A DNA stretch of 64,000 nucleotides from positions 1 to 64,000 of the forward strand of contig CAZNDG010000003.1 of NCBI GenBank assembly GCA_964571695.1, read 5' to 3'. The position numbers and the translations under genes are program-made. This DNA is from UBA8958 sp964571695 (lineage in GTDB: Bacteria; Desulfobacterota; Syntrophia; Syntrophales; UBA8958). The notes beneath the pieces were generated by a model. That model saw nothing but the letters and a program-made list of their open reading frames with translations. It had not been told where the DNA came from and searched no databases. Shown here in pieces: positions 19,101 to 27,548 of this stretch. The first letter of the stretch is position 1; the number at the start of each line of letters is the position of its first letter.

Positions 19101-22100
19101 CCGGCCCGATAGGCCAAATAGGAACCGTCGGGCCGGTAGATCCAGGAGTCGCGGTACCGGCCGCCCAGAGCGTCGTCGTAAGCCTCGATCCGTTCCTGCT
19201 GGAACCCCTCGGGAAGGCTGCCGCCGTCCCGGACGAAATAGTCGTATTCATATTGACTTTTCCAGAAGCTGTCCTGGCCGGGGATGGTGGCGACCGTCTG
19301 CATCCGGGTATAGACGCCGTGATGGATCCGTCCTTTTACCGATTGATAGATGCCGCTTGTGTCCGTCAGGGTGTATTGATCTGTCTCGCCGGAGAAGCTG
19401 CTGCTGAAGTACATGGGGGTCCGTGTGTAGGAGCCGATACCCGTGGCCTGCCAGGCCGTATCACCGGCGGCGGCATTGGCGACGGCGCCGGAAAGTTCGT
19501 AGCGGGCCAGATTGGTCAGGGCAGAGCCGCTGAATATCCCGCTCGTCCCCGGATTGGTCTGGCCCAGGCCCGCCAACTGCCCTTTCCATAAGCCCTCCTC
19601 GGTGAGGTCCGTTGTATTGTGGAACTTGCCTCCCAGGGAAAGGTCCGCGGTTGCCGTGGCGGTGGCATCGTAGGTTCCACCAAAGGCGGCATTCCAGATC
19701 CCCCAGTTGTTCTGGTCGTTTATCCTCATCGCATAGCCGTCCACGACGACGTCCTTGACCGTTTTGCCGAGGAAGAGCCCGCTGCTCCGGGCAGCCTGAA
19801 AATCGTTGACGACGAGGGATGTCAACAGGTTTGCCGGCGACACCGTCGTTGCCTGCTCTTCCCGGCCGCCGAGCAGGGACAGGTTATCCTGCCACAGGTT
19901 GGCGTTTCCGCCGTAGTAGGCGCCGGAGATGACTCCCCCCGTCATGCCTTCCAGATAACCGGCCTTGTTGCCGGCGGTGACATAAAGGATCAGCGCCTGA
20001 CTCGCAAGGGTGTTGTCCTGCCATCCTCCGGTCAGATAGCCGCGGAAAGCCCCTCCGTCCACGGCTGTTCCGGCAATGTTGCCGCCGCCGGTTCCATAAC
20101 GGAGCAGGGAGGGCTGATTGCCGGCGTTTTGGACATAACTGCCCATCATCGTAAGGGATGCCTGGGAGTTCCACTCGGTGGAAGCACTGCCGAGAAGCCC
20201 GGCAAGAGTGCCTCCGGTGATGAAAGAGGCGCCGTCGAAGTGTTGCATGGATCCCGACATGATGCCCTTCATGGTCAGGGGCGCCAGATCGTAGGTGCCT
20301 ACCCCGACACTGTCGTACGATGCGGCGACCAGAGGTTGATTGCCCGTGGGGTAACTCCCGGCGTATCTCAACGTCATGGTCCCCAGGTAGTCGGCGTCGA
20401 GATACCGGAATCCCGACGGCACGGCTTCCTGAATCGTCACATGCCCCTGGCCGTCGTCCGTCCCGGTGAGGTCGCCCATGACGACGAAGACCCGACCGTT
20501 GACCGGGGTGAGGTTGTAGGCGCCGTACATTGCCGTCCAGGTGGCGGGCATCCCGCCGCTGTAATAACCGCCGCCGGCGGGATGATAACCCCACATCCCG
20601 AGGATGCCGCCGTCGGTGCGCCGGTAACCCCGGACCTGGCCGGTTACGGTTTCGGTGGCGAGACCGCCGGCGGGATCGACATCGCGGAAATAGGGAAGGG
20701 AGATGTCCGCAAAGGTCTGGAACGACCCGGAGGCGGTATATGGCGTCCAGATGCGGGTTACCGTACCGTCGCCGTTGAGGACGCCTTCGTTGAAGGTGCC
20801 GGTGAGGCTGCCCGTGAGGTAGCCAAGCTTCCCCTCCTTGTTTGCCAGGCCGTTGTACAGACCCCGCCACGATCCCACGATTACCGCCAGATCGGCATTC
20901 GAGACCGCGCCGTCGCTCATCGTTCCGCTTAGCGGGGTTACGGTTGTGGCAAGCGATGGACCGGTGGCGGCGAGACTAAGGTTTCCCGTACCGGTGGATT
21001 CGTTGATCTTTCCCGAGAGAGTGCCGTTTAGATCACCGATGGCGACACTGTTCGTGAAAGAAGTGCCGCTGCTGATGGACCACTTGTACGATTGCGTGGC
21101 CGAGGCATTGCCCACCGAGTCAACGCCCACGTAATCCAGGACATTGATGCCGTCGGGAAGGCCGCTCAGGGAGATGCTGGGAGAACTGCTGCTGTTCCAG
21201 GTCCCGCCGTTGATCCGGTAGGTGTAGGTTGCCGGTTCGTTGGCGGAAAAACCGAAGGTGGCGGTATTGGTGTCCGCGGTTCCCGGAGGAAATGAAGTCA
21301 GCATGACCTGGGGGGGGGTGGTGTCCCTTTGAATGATAGGCTCCACGATGATCGGTTGCGTCGGGTTGACCGGCGGCGAAACGACCGGGGTGACCGGTGG
21401 CGCGACCGGTTCCGTGAACTGCGTCCCGGAGGCCGGTGGGGCGGGAGGCGGCAACTCCGTGGACGTGGCGGTTCCTGCCGTTTGCTGCGGGGTTGTGGTA
21501 CCGGTCGTCGTCCCGGTTCCGGTTGTGTCGCCCGTAGCGGTTCCTGTTGACGTTCCTGCTCCCGTACCGCCGGTGGTTCCGGCGGGTTGTTGCGTCTCGC
21601 TGCCTTTGGTTTCCTGCGGTTTTGTTTCCTCCGTCTTGGTCTGTTGCGGAGGCTTTTCATCCTTAGGTTTTTCGGTTTTCGCCTCTTCCTTTTTCTCTTC
21701 TTTCTTCTCCTCCTGCTTGCCCTGGTCGCCTTCCGGTTTCTGGGCGCCCTCAGGTGATTTCGCCTCCTCCTTCTTTTCCTGTTTTTCCTCCTTGCCTTTT
21801 TCCGTGGGGGTGGTGTCTTTGGCGTGTTTGTCGATCTCCACCGATGTCGCCGGCCGTAGCGTCGGAGAGCGGTCGGGGGCCGTCACCACCATGGCCTGTC
21901 CGGCATTGATGGTGACGACCTGGGTGGGCATCTTGACGTTGTAGCCATAGCCGCTGCCCCGCTGGAAGGCGAAGCCGCTCTGGCCGTTCTGGAAGTAGGC
22001 GAAGAACATGGTGCCGCGGACACCGCAGATGGCGGTGGGGGTATGGATTTCGAAGGTACCTTTTTTCTGGAGCTTGTCAACCACCGCCTGGGTTTTGCCC

Positions 22101-22417
22101 CGGAACAGATTGAAATAACTTTTCCTTCCCTCTTCCGGCTGATACTGGGAAACCCGCAGACGGGTGTTTTCCGCCAGGCGGAGGATATTGCCGTCCAGGA
22201 ATTTTATTTCCGCCTTGGACTTGCTCTTCGATCTCAGGATGTCGCCTACGCTGACCTGGTCGCCCACGCGGACATCCCGGGTCTGGCCGCCGGCGGTCAA
22301 ATCGACCCTGCCTTCCAGGGCGGTTATCGTCCCCACCGGCGCCGCCTGAACTGCCGCCAATGGCAGCAAGACGAAGGCAAATATTAGCAATAACGCCAAG
22401 TTGAGTTTTCTATTCAT
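16118..22417 (-). CDS. Giant FecR-domain repeat protein (module 1), putative surface protein
   Basis: A 2,099-residue exported protein. ATG 22417 has AGGGGG six bases upstream. Residues 1-26 are a signal peptide, and residues 45-165 a FecR domain (GDILRSKSKSKAEIKFLDGN, then RGKTQAVV, then CGVRGTMFF). Residues 205-300 are Lys/Glu/Pro-rich and 300-345 Gly/Thr-rich, like a periplasm- or wall-spanning linker. An Ig-like domain (TPPQVMLTSFPPG) sits near 370-460. The remaining 1,600 residues are glycine/aromatic repeats with recurring GIW, GYL.G and W.A..GG motifs, also present in the second giant at 31010. It follows its TPR-barrel partner on the same strand, with a strong promoter and two CRP-like palindromes in the 154-base gap, so it can be transcribed separately. 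FecR domains usually sense or anchor in the periplasm; surface display by the neighbouring barrel is inference. Confidence 0.8.
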   Translation of the reverse strand: MNRKLNLALLLIFAFVLLPLAAVQAAPVGTITALEGRVDLTAGGQTRDVRVGDQVSVGDILRSKSKSKAEIKFLDGNILRLAENTRLRVSQYQPEEGRKSYFNLFRGKTQAVVDKLQKKGTFEIHTPTAICGVRGTMFFAYFQNGQSGFAFQRGSGYGYNVKMPTQVVTINAGQAMVVTAPDRSPTLRPATSVEIDKHAKDTTPTEKGKEEKQEKKEEAKSPEGAQKPEGDQGKQEEKKEEKKEEAKTEKPKDEKPPQQTKTEETKPQETKGSETQQPAGTTGGTGAGTSTGTATGDTTGTGTTTGTTTPQQTAGTATSTELPPPAPPASGTQFTEPVAPPVTPVVSPPVNPTQPIIVEPIIQRDTTPPQVMLTSFPPGTADTNTATFGFSANEPATYTYRINGGTWNSSSSPSISLSGLPDGINVLDYVGVDSVGNASATQSYKWSISSGTSFTNSVAIGDLNGTLSGKINESTGTGNLSLAATGPSLATTVTPLSGTMSDGAVSNADLAVIVGSWRGLYNGLANKEGKLGYLTGSLTGTFNEGVLNGDGTVTRIWTPYTASGSFQTFADISLPYFRDVDPAGGLATETVTGQVRGYRRTDGGILGMWGYHPAGGGYYSGGMPATWTAMYGAYNLTPVNGRVFVVMGDLTGTDDGQGHVTIQEAVPSGFRYLDADYLGTMTLRYAGSYPTGNQPLVAASYDSVGVGTYDLAPLTMKGIMSGSMQHFDGASFITGGTLAGLLGSASTEWNSQASLTMMGSYVQNAGNQPSLLRYGTGGGNIAGTAVDGGAFRGYLTGGWQDNTLASQALILYVTAGNKAGYLEGMTGGVISGAYYGGNANLWQDNLSLLGGREEQATTVSPANLLTSLVVNDFQAARSSGLFLGKTVKDVVVDGYAMRINDQNNWGIWNAAFGGTYDATATATADLSLGGKFHNTTDLTEEGLWKGQLAGLGQTNPGTSGIFSGSALTNLARYELSGAVANAAAGDTAWQATGIGSYTRTPMYFSSSFSGETDQYTLTDTSGIYQSVKGRIHHGVYTRMQTVATIPGQDSFWKSQYEYDYFVRDGGSLPEGFQQERIEAYDDALGGRYRDSWIYRPDGSYLAYRAGAGKVWMLSRGGMKKLLPVPNLAGTAPYYDPVSRNLPAGSIYHPAAPLDPSPADVYVRSFAGDDQPWSNDVYSVVRAADFSGLMAGAASLKDTTMDNQADLYFLGQMGNYTGAAVFNARLLSYDAASQKRTTPDGDAYYLNLMGAVATEGGAGSVNNLNGVIYGLYVNPTGTEAGFLRGGIFAGTVSGDLGMWEATGRLYREEPFYRGAALPFTPDKLLNRLSNGNWVNLQGGYMGASVELGSREGYFLGSESTSGVLTGYDAPGWTLNIKGLPDYGIFQLNHEVMNRYRNPDQADAWAMNLSGLGSFGSYTTATEIPVTYPDSGVWFAGINNGLWQNGFISGGISGRFLTLTKAGTITGEMVGSYRPDAAGGTEGTWQAVSGGVWRKETTGSLTFASRIDGTSAVLDHEISGYRDYGNGEFYSFGYNDRDRRDGSRYGWSSYANPSLREAVSTSFNASGPNEENMTYYSQTIKTVWTDAQPSVYSFTQNDITFDNRGAYIEAMTGLAYSPKGEVVGYGMYGFNSRSNLQGIFAGQDDLWAAGRISRTEFLLVDDTSFLGGKPFLFGGILYSSNPLKTDNPFTDSEAPIGGAYVSYLGGAVNQANRVQATLFGLYMDRDRNIGILNSWDDNAQSYDLTGNYYPGAGAWEGSGAITSAFVMTPDGQKISPELTPQNFAANVFVNSRQLVKFSDPGLSPLTWGEAAPEIDLRLGAITGSAAIINPARQNDGLWGIWSAATGGEYDGDPATWAGKAVAWEYSAATEGGSDTALLSARIDNVDPPANSFSGIITGATADWINLRISVMGGEIRGLFDPANPRTWMAFQQGAFMDAATFFARINSMNAADRAAMERATRIPCSEVGRADFAGNGNNMSIQMNGVQFLRFQTEAAPRIWGTNSVTGTFIDTPVLNAAPITLRANTGGNDMTASFNMQRWTAPAGNAGNWGAAVNGGGALNRTDVPGTTLNVKFSGAAAGGYQVTSGTGGTINGVAAGIVK

Positions 22418-22486
22418 GGTGATACCCCCTGCAATACCGGTTAAACAGTCTATCGGACTCCGTATGTCGTTTTTTCCCTTACCTTG

Positions 22487-22514
22487 ATTATAATGATTAT
22501 TTCTTTTTGTTCAA
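22487..22514 (-). promoter_or_regulatory. Predicted sigma-70 promoter of FecR giant 1
   Basis: On the minus strand, TTGAAC (22514-22509), a 16-base spacer and a perfect TATAAT (22492-22487) lie about 70 bases upstream of the FecR start. Confidence 0.65.
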
Positions 22515-22523
22515 TAGCTTGCG

Positions 22524-22539
22524 TGTGACCGAGATCACA
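22524..22539. promoter_or_regulatory. CRP-like operator 1
   Basis: TGTGACCGAGATCACA has both half-sites of the CRP consensus (TGTGA-N6-TCACA) intact. Its centre lies about 51 bases upstream of the predicted transcription start of FecR giant 1. Confidence 0.65.
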
Positions 22540-22546
22540 GTCCGGG

Positions 22547-22562
22547 TGTGATTTTGGTCACA
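22547..22562. promoter_or_regulatory. CRP-like operator 2
   Basis: TGTGATTTTGGTCACA is a second perfect TGTGA-N6-TCACA palindrome. It is centred 23 bases from operator 1 and about 74 bases upstream of the predicted start point. Confidence 0.65.
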
Positions 22563-22571
22563 CTTTCCGGG

Positions 22572-24182
22572 TCAGAACCGCAATTCACAGCCGACGGAAT
22601 ACAGACTTCGATCGTAGTCATAGGCGTAGATGTTGGAATTGGCCCGGGTTCCCGCATACTGTAACAGGAGACTCAGATAACGTTTCAGGTCCCAGGTCAG
22701 GCCGATGGTGCCGGTGTAGATCTGATCGTTCCGTTTGGTGTTGTTGTAGTTGGTGTTTTCATAGCGGTAATTCTGGAAATATGCGTCGCCGCTGATTTGG
22801 AGTTTCAGTCTGTTCCAGAGGGGATAGATGAGGTTGGCGGTGAGGCGATAGCCCTGATTGTCATAAAATATGCCGTCGGTATTGTTGATGGTGTAGCCGA
22901 ACTTGAGATTCAGTATCCCGGCCGGGGCGAAGAGCCACATCCAGCTTACGTAGCTGTCCAGGCCGGTTCCGCTCATGTCGTTCAATTCCGGGTTGGCGAC
23001 GGTCTTGAAATTGTTGTTTTTTGCATAGGCTCCCGACAACTCGACGATCTGGTTGGCGGTGGGCAGGAAACGCAGCAGCGGCCCGACGGTGAAATTTTCC
23101 GAATAACGGCGGTAGCCGCCGCCGTTGTTTTCGTAATCCCCCCGCTTGGCGACGAAGGTGTAGTTGGCGTTCAGATTGAGGGCGAAGGCGCCGAAATTGT
23201 AACCCGGCGCGGCGGAAAAGGAATTGGCGTAAATGTCGTAGGTGGTGGAGTTTTTCTCGTGGACGTTGCTCAGGGCCGTGAAGCCGGCATTGAACAGCCA
23301 GTTGCCGGGAAGGATGGGGATGAAGTCCGCCCGGGCGGTGGACATCAGGCCGAAACTCTTCTGATTGCTCTCGTTGACATAATTGTTGGAACTCTGGACC
23401 TGCGGCGAGGTGTCCGGGTAATATAGAAAAGGTTCCTGAAGCATATTGGTGTCGTACTGGCCCAGGGCGGTCAGGGTGAGTCGCACCGGCCGTTGGAGGA
23501 AACTCTGTTCTTCCACGATGTCCTGGTAGCGCCGGGCAAAGGCGCCGAGATCGGACAGAGGGTCCTGGGTGACGGCGGCCTGAAATCGTTCCCGGGCCTT
23601 GGAGAATTTCCGGTCCCCCATGAGGGCGATGCCGATTTGAAAATCCGCCGCCTGGGCATAGTTTTTGTCCAGGGACTTGGCCTTATCGAAGGAGGTGATC
23701 GCCTCGGAAAATTTTCCCTTGCGGGACAGGATCATTCCTTTCAGAAAGGCGACCTTCGCCGGGTAGATATCGTTCTTTTCCGCCACGGCGACCCAGTTTT
23801 CCGCCTCCTCGATTCTCTCCACCTGGATGAGCGCGTCGATGAGTTCCACCACCGCTTCCTTGACCGCGGGCTTCAGCGTGGCGGCGTCCGTGAACTGCGG
23901 GATTGCCTGTTGCGGTTCGTTGGTCTGCTTGTAGCAGAGCCCCAGGAAAAATGCGGCGGTGGACGAGGAGGGGTTACGGCGGCGAACCTCGGTGAGGATC
24001 TCCACGGCCTCCTCGTAGTTCTCGTTTTGGTACTGGCGCACGCCTTCTTCGATCATGGCCTTCACTTTATCCGTTTCCGCCGGCATCCCCCGGGCCTGTT
24101 CGGTATCGAATATGATGATCACGCTCATCAGGAAAAAGAAGAACACAAGGAAAACATTCATAAATTTGATTTTTTCCCCCAT
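22572..24182 (-). CDS. TPR-domain outer-membrane beta-barrel protein (module 1), Slam/T11SS-like
   Basis: A 536-residue exported protein. ATG 24182 is preferred over GTG 24188; ATG 24161 is also possible. A signal segment is followed by TPR-type helical repeats (residues 35-220: YQNENYEEAVEILTEV, AAFFLGLCYKQ, FSEAITSFDKAKSLD). The C-terminal 310 residues alternate polar and hydrophobic residues like a 14-16-strand barrel. They open with LTALGQYDTNML and end in LYSVGCELRF, with the terminal Phe typical of BAM-inserted proteins. TPR followed by a barrel is the layout of the DUF560/Slam family of outer-membrane translocators (type XI secretion). The paralogue at 29422 stands in the same position before a second FecR giant, so each barrel probably serves its downstream giant. 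The barrel call is well supported; the export role is inferred. Confidence 0.75.
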   Translation of the reverse strand: MGEKIKFMNVFLVFFFFLMSVIIIFDTEQARGMPAETDKVKAMIEEGVRQYQNENYEEAVEILTEVRRRNPSSSTAAFFLGLCYKQTNEPQQAIPQFTDAATLKPAVKEAVVELIDALIQVERIEEAENWVAVAEKNDIYPAKVAFLKGMILSRKGKFSEAITSFDKAKSLDKNYAQAADFQIGIALMGDRKFSKARERFQAAVTQDPLSDLGAFARRYQDIVEEQSFLQRPVRLTLTALGQYDTNMLQEPFLYYPDTSPQVQSSNNYVNESNQKSFGLMSTARADFIPILPGNWLFNAGFTALSNVHEKNSTTYDIYANSFSAAPGYNFGAFALNLNANYTFVAKRGDYENNGGGYRRYSENFTVGPLLRFLPTANQIVELSGAYAKNNNFKTVANPELNDMSGTGLDSYVSWMWLFAPAGILNLKFGYTINNTDGIFYDNQGYRLTANLIYPLWNRLKLQISGDAYFQNYRYENTNYNNTKRNDQIYTGTIGLTWDLKRYLSLLLQYAGTRANSNIYAYDYDRSLYSVGCELRF

Positions 24183-24358
24183 ATACACGACCCTTCTTTC
24201 CTCGGAGATGATAGGTGTATATATCTATAGGGAACATTACGGGAAAAGACAACTCTTTTATGCCCTGCTATGAAGTCTTGCCAACGGCGGCCGGGAAGGG
24301 GAATCACAATGTTCATAAACAGTTCTCCCACTGGTGGCGGCAGGAAGGGGTTTTTTGT

Positions 24359-24387
24359 TTGACTTGCCCGGGGATTTACATTATGAC
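24359..24387 (+). promoter_or_regulatory. Predicted promoter of the ole block
   Basis: TTGACT, a 17-base spacer and TATGAC stand about 45 bases before the OleA start, in the 251-base divergent region between the barrel gene and oleA. Confidence 0.5.
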
Positions 24388-24433
24388 TTTCCACCCTTAT
24401 AATTATCAAGATCAGTCAGGTGATTATTGACCG

Positions 24434-25543
24434 GTGGAAGCGAAGCGAGAGGTCCATAAAACGAAAACATCGTCCATCCAAACGGATTCAACGTTTCATT
24501 ATCAAAGCAGATTTGAAAGCATCGGCGTCAAGATACCCGCGACCCGCCTGACCACCGGGGAAATAATGGCGGGGGTGAAGATGTGGGGCAGGATCGATCT
24601 CGAAGATCTGACCGGCATCGCGGCACGCCGGGTATGTACCGGCAAGGAGGATTCTTATGTCCTGTCGATCAGCGCCGCCCGGGACTGCCTGCGATATTCC
24701 CGTTATCAGCCGGATGAACTGGAGATGATCATCTGCTGTTCCATCACCCGCTATCAGGACGGCCTAAATTTCGTTTACGAACCGCCCCTCTCCCTGACCG
24801 TGAAAGAGGCCATCGGGGCGCATCGGGCGTTGAATTTCGACATCACCAATGCCTGCGCCGGGATGCTCACGGGAGTTTACATCATGAATGATTTCATCCG
24901 CCGGGGGGTGATCAGGCGCGGAATGGTGATCTCCGGAGAATATCTGTCCTCGGCGGTGCATAATGCCGTACCCCATGTCAAGACGGTGTTGAGCGGGCAG
25001 CTTGCCTCCCTCACCGTGGGGGACTGCGGGGCGGCGGTCATCCTGGAAAGGGCGCCGGAGGGTGAATCCGGCTTGCAGGTGTCCAATTTCATAACCCTGG
25101 CGAAGTACAGCGATCTCTGTATCGGCGAGCCCTGCGTCGATGCCCCGGGAGCCCAGATGGTGACCGCGGCCCGGAAGATACACCAGGTGGCGATTTCCGA
25201 TTCTCCGCCTATCCTGAAGCGGGCGTTGATGGCCGCGGGTCTCGAATACGGCGATATCGATCATTTCATTCCCCACCAGACATCCATCCGGGCCATCCGT
25301 TCCGGCGGCAAGCACCTGGCACGTTACCTCGGCAGCAATGTGAAGAATATCATTACCAATTTCCAGGAGTACGGCAATACGGCCTCCACCACTCATTTTC
25401 TGGCCATGTACCGGTACCTCCAGGAAAAGCGGTTTAAAAAAGGAGACAAGATCCTGATCATGGCCTTTGCCTCGGGGCTGGTTATCGGGGTGGTGATTTT
25501 TACCATGGACGCATTGGTGGATCGGTATGGGAGCGCTGATTGA
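24434..25543 (+). CDS. oleA: OleA-type thiolase/ketosynthase III, catalytic subunit
   Basis: A 369-residue thiolase-superfamily enzyme expected to join two fatty acyl-CoA chains head-to-head into a long beta-keto acid, the first step of olefin or beta-lactone synthesis. The triad is intact: Cys141 in DITNACAGM, His281 in HFIPHQTS and Asn315 in EYGNTAST. Glu116 in the YEPPLS motif aligns with the OleA glutamate that reaches into the partner subunit's active site (Glu117 of the Xanthomonas enzyme). The start is GTG 24434; no ATG precedes the conserved region. It overlaps the next gene, a Cys-less paralogue, by 17 bases, which implies translational coupling and probably a heterodimer. FabH of fatty acid synthesis is the main alternative, but the oleB, oleC and oleD neighbours favour OleA. 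Confidence 0.85.
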   Translation: MEAKREVHKTKTSSIQTDSTFHYQSRFESIGVKIPATRLTTGEIMAGVKMWGRIDLEDLTGIAARRVCTGKEDSYVLSISAARDCLRYSRYQPDELEMIICCSITRYQDGLNFVYEPPLSLTVKEAIGAHRALNFDITNACAGMLTGVYIMNDFIRRGVIRRGMVISGEYLSSAVHNAVPHVKTVLSGQLASLTVGDCGAAVILERAPEGESGLQVSNFITLAKYSDLCIGEPCVDAPGAQMVTAARKIHQVAISDSPPILKRALMAAGLEYGDIDHFIPHQTSIRAIRSGGKHLARYLGSNVKNIITNFQEYGNTASTTHFLAMYRYLQEKRFKKGDKILIMAFASGLVIGVVIFTMDALVDRYGSAD

Positions 25544-26414
25544 ATCAGTAGCGGTGAGCCGCCCAGGGTTTTTCCGTCGCGGGTCCGTGGATCTCGCCGT
25601 TAAGGCGGCGGCGGATTGTCTCGGCAAGGTCCGCCGCGATCCCAACGAACTGGGCCTCCTTGTCAATACGGGGATTTACCGGGATCGGGACATCGGCGAA
25701 CCGTCGATCGCATCCTTCATCCAACAGCGGATCAGGGCCAACGAGCTGTTTACCGGCGCCGAAGGCACCTTCTCCTTCGATCTGAACAATGGCGCCGGCG
25801 GAATGCTAACCGCCGCCATGGTAGTGGACGGATTTCTCGCCACCGGCGCCGTGAAATATGGCCTGGTGGTCACCAGCGACGCCGAACCGCATCCCGGTCA
25901 GTGCGAATCCTATCCTTTTGTACCGGCCGGAGCCGCGCTCCTCCTTTCCCGGGGGCGGGCCGGCGAGGGTTTTTTACATTTCCGGACCGATACGGACACG
26001 GAGTTTGCCGCCGATTTTGCCAGTCGCATCGAGTGGACGGCAAAGGGAAGGAAAAAAAGAAACATCCTCATGGTGAGACAAAAGGAAGAGTATGCCCGGC
26101 ACTGTGCCCGTTGCGCCCGGGAGGGACTGGCGGATTTCCTGCAGGAAATATCCATGCCCATGGAAGAAATCGATATCGTCGTTCCCTCCCCCGGCCCGCC
26201 GGGGTGGCTGGCGGAACTGGTCAGGGAGCCCGGTCTGGGAGAGCGGACTGTGGTGCTGCCGGAGGCATTTGCCCGGATGCATACGGCGGGGCTCGGTTTC
26301 GCCTTGATGCAGGCCCGGGAAGACGGCCGGTTCGCCAGGGCGAAAAACTGTCTCTTCCTTGCGGTAGGTTCCGGGATCACCGTGAGCTTCGCCCTCTATC
26401 GCAACCCTTCCTGA
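25527..26414 (+). CDS. Cysteine-less OleA paralogue, putative heterodimer partner
   Basis: A 295-residue thiolase-like protein with the ketosynthase III outline but no catalytic triad. The nucleophile position is Gly89 (LNNGAGGM, where OleA has TNACAGM). The His loop reads VVPSPGPPG and the Asn loop ARMHTAGLG. It keeps Glu58 in IGEPSIAS, matching the OleA glutamate that acts on the neighbouring subunit. This division (Cys/His/Asn on one chain, Glu on the other) is what is known for the lipstatin LstA/LstB pair, and two OleA-like genes also occur in the nocardiolactone cluster. ATG 25527 lies within the end of oleA. A decayed duplicate is the alternative, but the frame is intact and the retained glutamate argues for a working subunit. 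Confidence 0.75.
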   Translation: MGALIESVAVSRPGFFRRGSVDLAVKAAADCLGKVRRDPNELGLLVNTGIYRDRDIGEPSIASFIQQRIRANELFTGAEGTFSFDLNNGAGGMLTAAMVVDGFLATGAVKYGLVVTSDAEPHPGQCESYPFVPAGAALLLSRGRAGEGFLHFRTDTDTEFAADFASRIEWTAKGRKKRNILMVRQKEEYARHCARCAREGLADFLQEISMPMEEIDIVVPSPGPPGWLAELVREPGLGERTVVLPEAFARMHTAGLGFALMQAREDGRFARAKNCLFLAVGSGITVSFALYRNPS

Positions 26415-26461
26415 CGGCGGATGAATATATTTCAACCCCTCGTTTTTCCGGGAGATCCCCG

Positions 26462-27406
26462 ATGAGATTCACCCCCGCCGCAAACGCCGCCGACATTGCT
26501 CCTCCCTTCGACATCTCCCTGCACCGGCGTCTGTATCCCTTTGCCGGCCATTGGGTTCAGGGTCCGGGGTTTCTGTATCACTATCTCGACGAAGGCCGGG
26601 GCGAGGCGGTTGTGGCGGTGCACGGGAACCCGACTTGGTCCTTCTATTACCGGGAGGTGGTAAGAGCGCTGAGTTCCGGGAACCGGGTGATCGTTCCGGA
26701 TCACGTGGGCTGCGGCCTGTCATCCCGGCCGCCCGAAAGCGTTTTCTCCTATACCCTGGCGAGTCATGTGGATAACCTGGAGGCGCTGCTGGATTATCTC
26801 GATCTCCAGGCCGGCGTGACCCTCCTGGTCCACGACTGGGGGGGGATGATCGGCCTGGCCTGCGCCTGCCGGCGCCCGGAGCGGATCGCCCGGATCATCC
26901 TTCTCAATACCGGCGCCTTTCTCATTCCCGCCGGCAAGAAACTGCCGTGGCAGTTGTCCTTCATCCATCGCCTGCCGATCCTACCCGACCTGCTGGTCCG
27001 GGGATTTAACGCCTTTTCCTATCTGGCGACCTTCCTTGCCGTCACGAAGCGGATGCCCCCGGGGGTCCGGCGCGCCTACACGGCGCCCTACAATTCCTGG
27101 CAAAACCGCCTGGCCACATTGCGCTTTGTCCAGGATATTCCCGTGTCTCCCCGAAACGGGAGCTACGCCCTGGCCCGGTGGACCGACGAGCGCCTGTGCC
27201 TTTTGCGTCATCTGCCCATGCTCATCTGCTGGGGAGGGCGGGACTTCGTATTCGACGATTCGATCCTGGCGGAATGGCGCCGGCGGTTTCCCCAGGCGGA
27301 GGTCCACTCCTTTCCCCGGGGGGGGCACTACATCCTGGAGGACGAGGGGGATCAGGTCATCGAACTGATCCGGACCTTCCTGGACAGCACACCCCGGGGC
27401 CGGTGA
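26462..27406 (+). CDS. oleB: OleB, beta-lactone decarboxylase (alpha/beta hydrolase)
   Basis: A 314-residue alpha/beta hydrolase of the haloalkane-dehalogenase-like group. OleB converts the cis-beta-lactone made by OleC into a cis-olefin and CO2. ATG 26462 has GGGAGA seven bases upstream; the frame stays open well upstream, but that part overlaps the preceding gene. Visible residues: the oxyanion loop HGNPTWSF (54-61), nucleophile Asp125 in VHDWGG, acid Asp261 in WGGRDFVF and His289 in RGGHY. The HGNPTWSF and VHDWGG motifs and the size match OleB, and the gene sits between oleA and oleC as in other ole clusters. Its presence suggests that the end product is an olefin, not a retained beta-lactone as in lipstatin-type clusters. 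Confidence 0.88.
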   Translation: MRFTPAANAADIAPPFDISLHRRLYPFAGHWVQGPGFLYHYLDEGRGEAVVAVHGNPTWSFYYREVVRALSSGNRVIVPDHVGCGLSSRPPESVFSYTLASHVDNLEALLDYLDLQAGVTLLVHDWGGMIGLACACRRPERIARIILLNTGAFLIPAGKKLPWQLSFIHRLPILPDLLVRGFNAFSYLATFLAVTKRMPPGVRRAYTAPYNSWQNRLATLRFVQDIPVSPRNGSYALARWTDERLCLLRHLPMLICWGGRDFVFDDSILAEWRRRFPQAEVHSFPRGGHYILEDEGDQVIELIRTFLDSTPRGR

Positions 27407-27548
27407 TAACCGAGGAATACTAATTGTTATAATCGTTATAATTTCTTGAATATGTTTAGAAAATATGTTTGCAGACTGGATCGCCCGCGGGTGGCTATCT
27501 TGACGCCGCCTGGCGGCCTGTGTTAATGAACTCCTCGAATACCGCCCC

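Noticed and set aside
25616..26461. Extending OleB upstream in the same open frame, which would give 596 residues
   Set aside because: This stretch overlaps the Cys-less OleA paralogue, encodes Arg/Gly-rich sequence without homology, and a ribosome site precedes ATG 26462.
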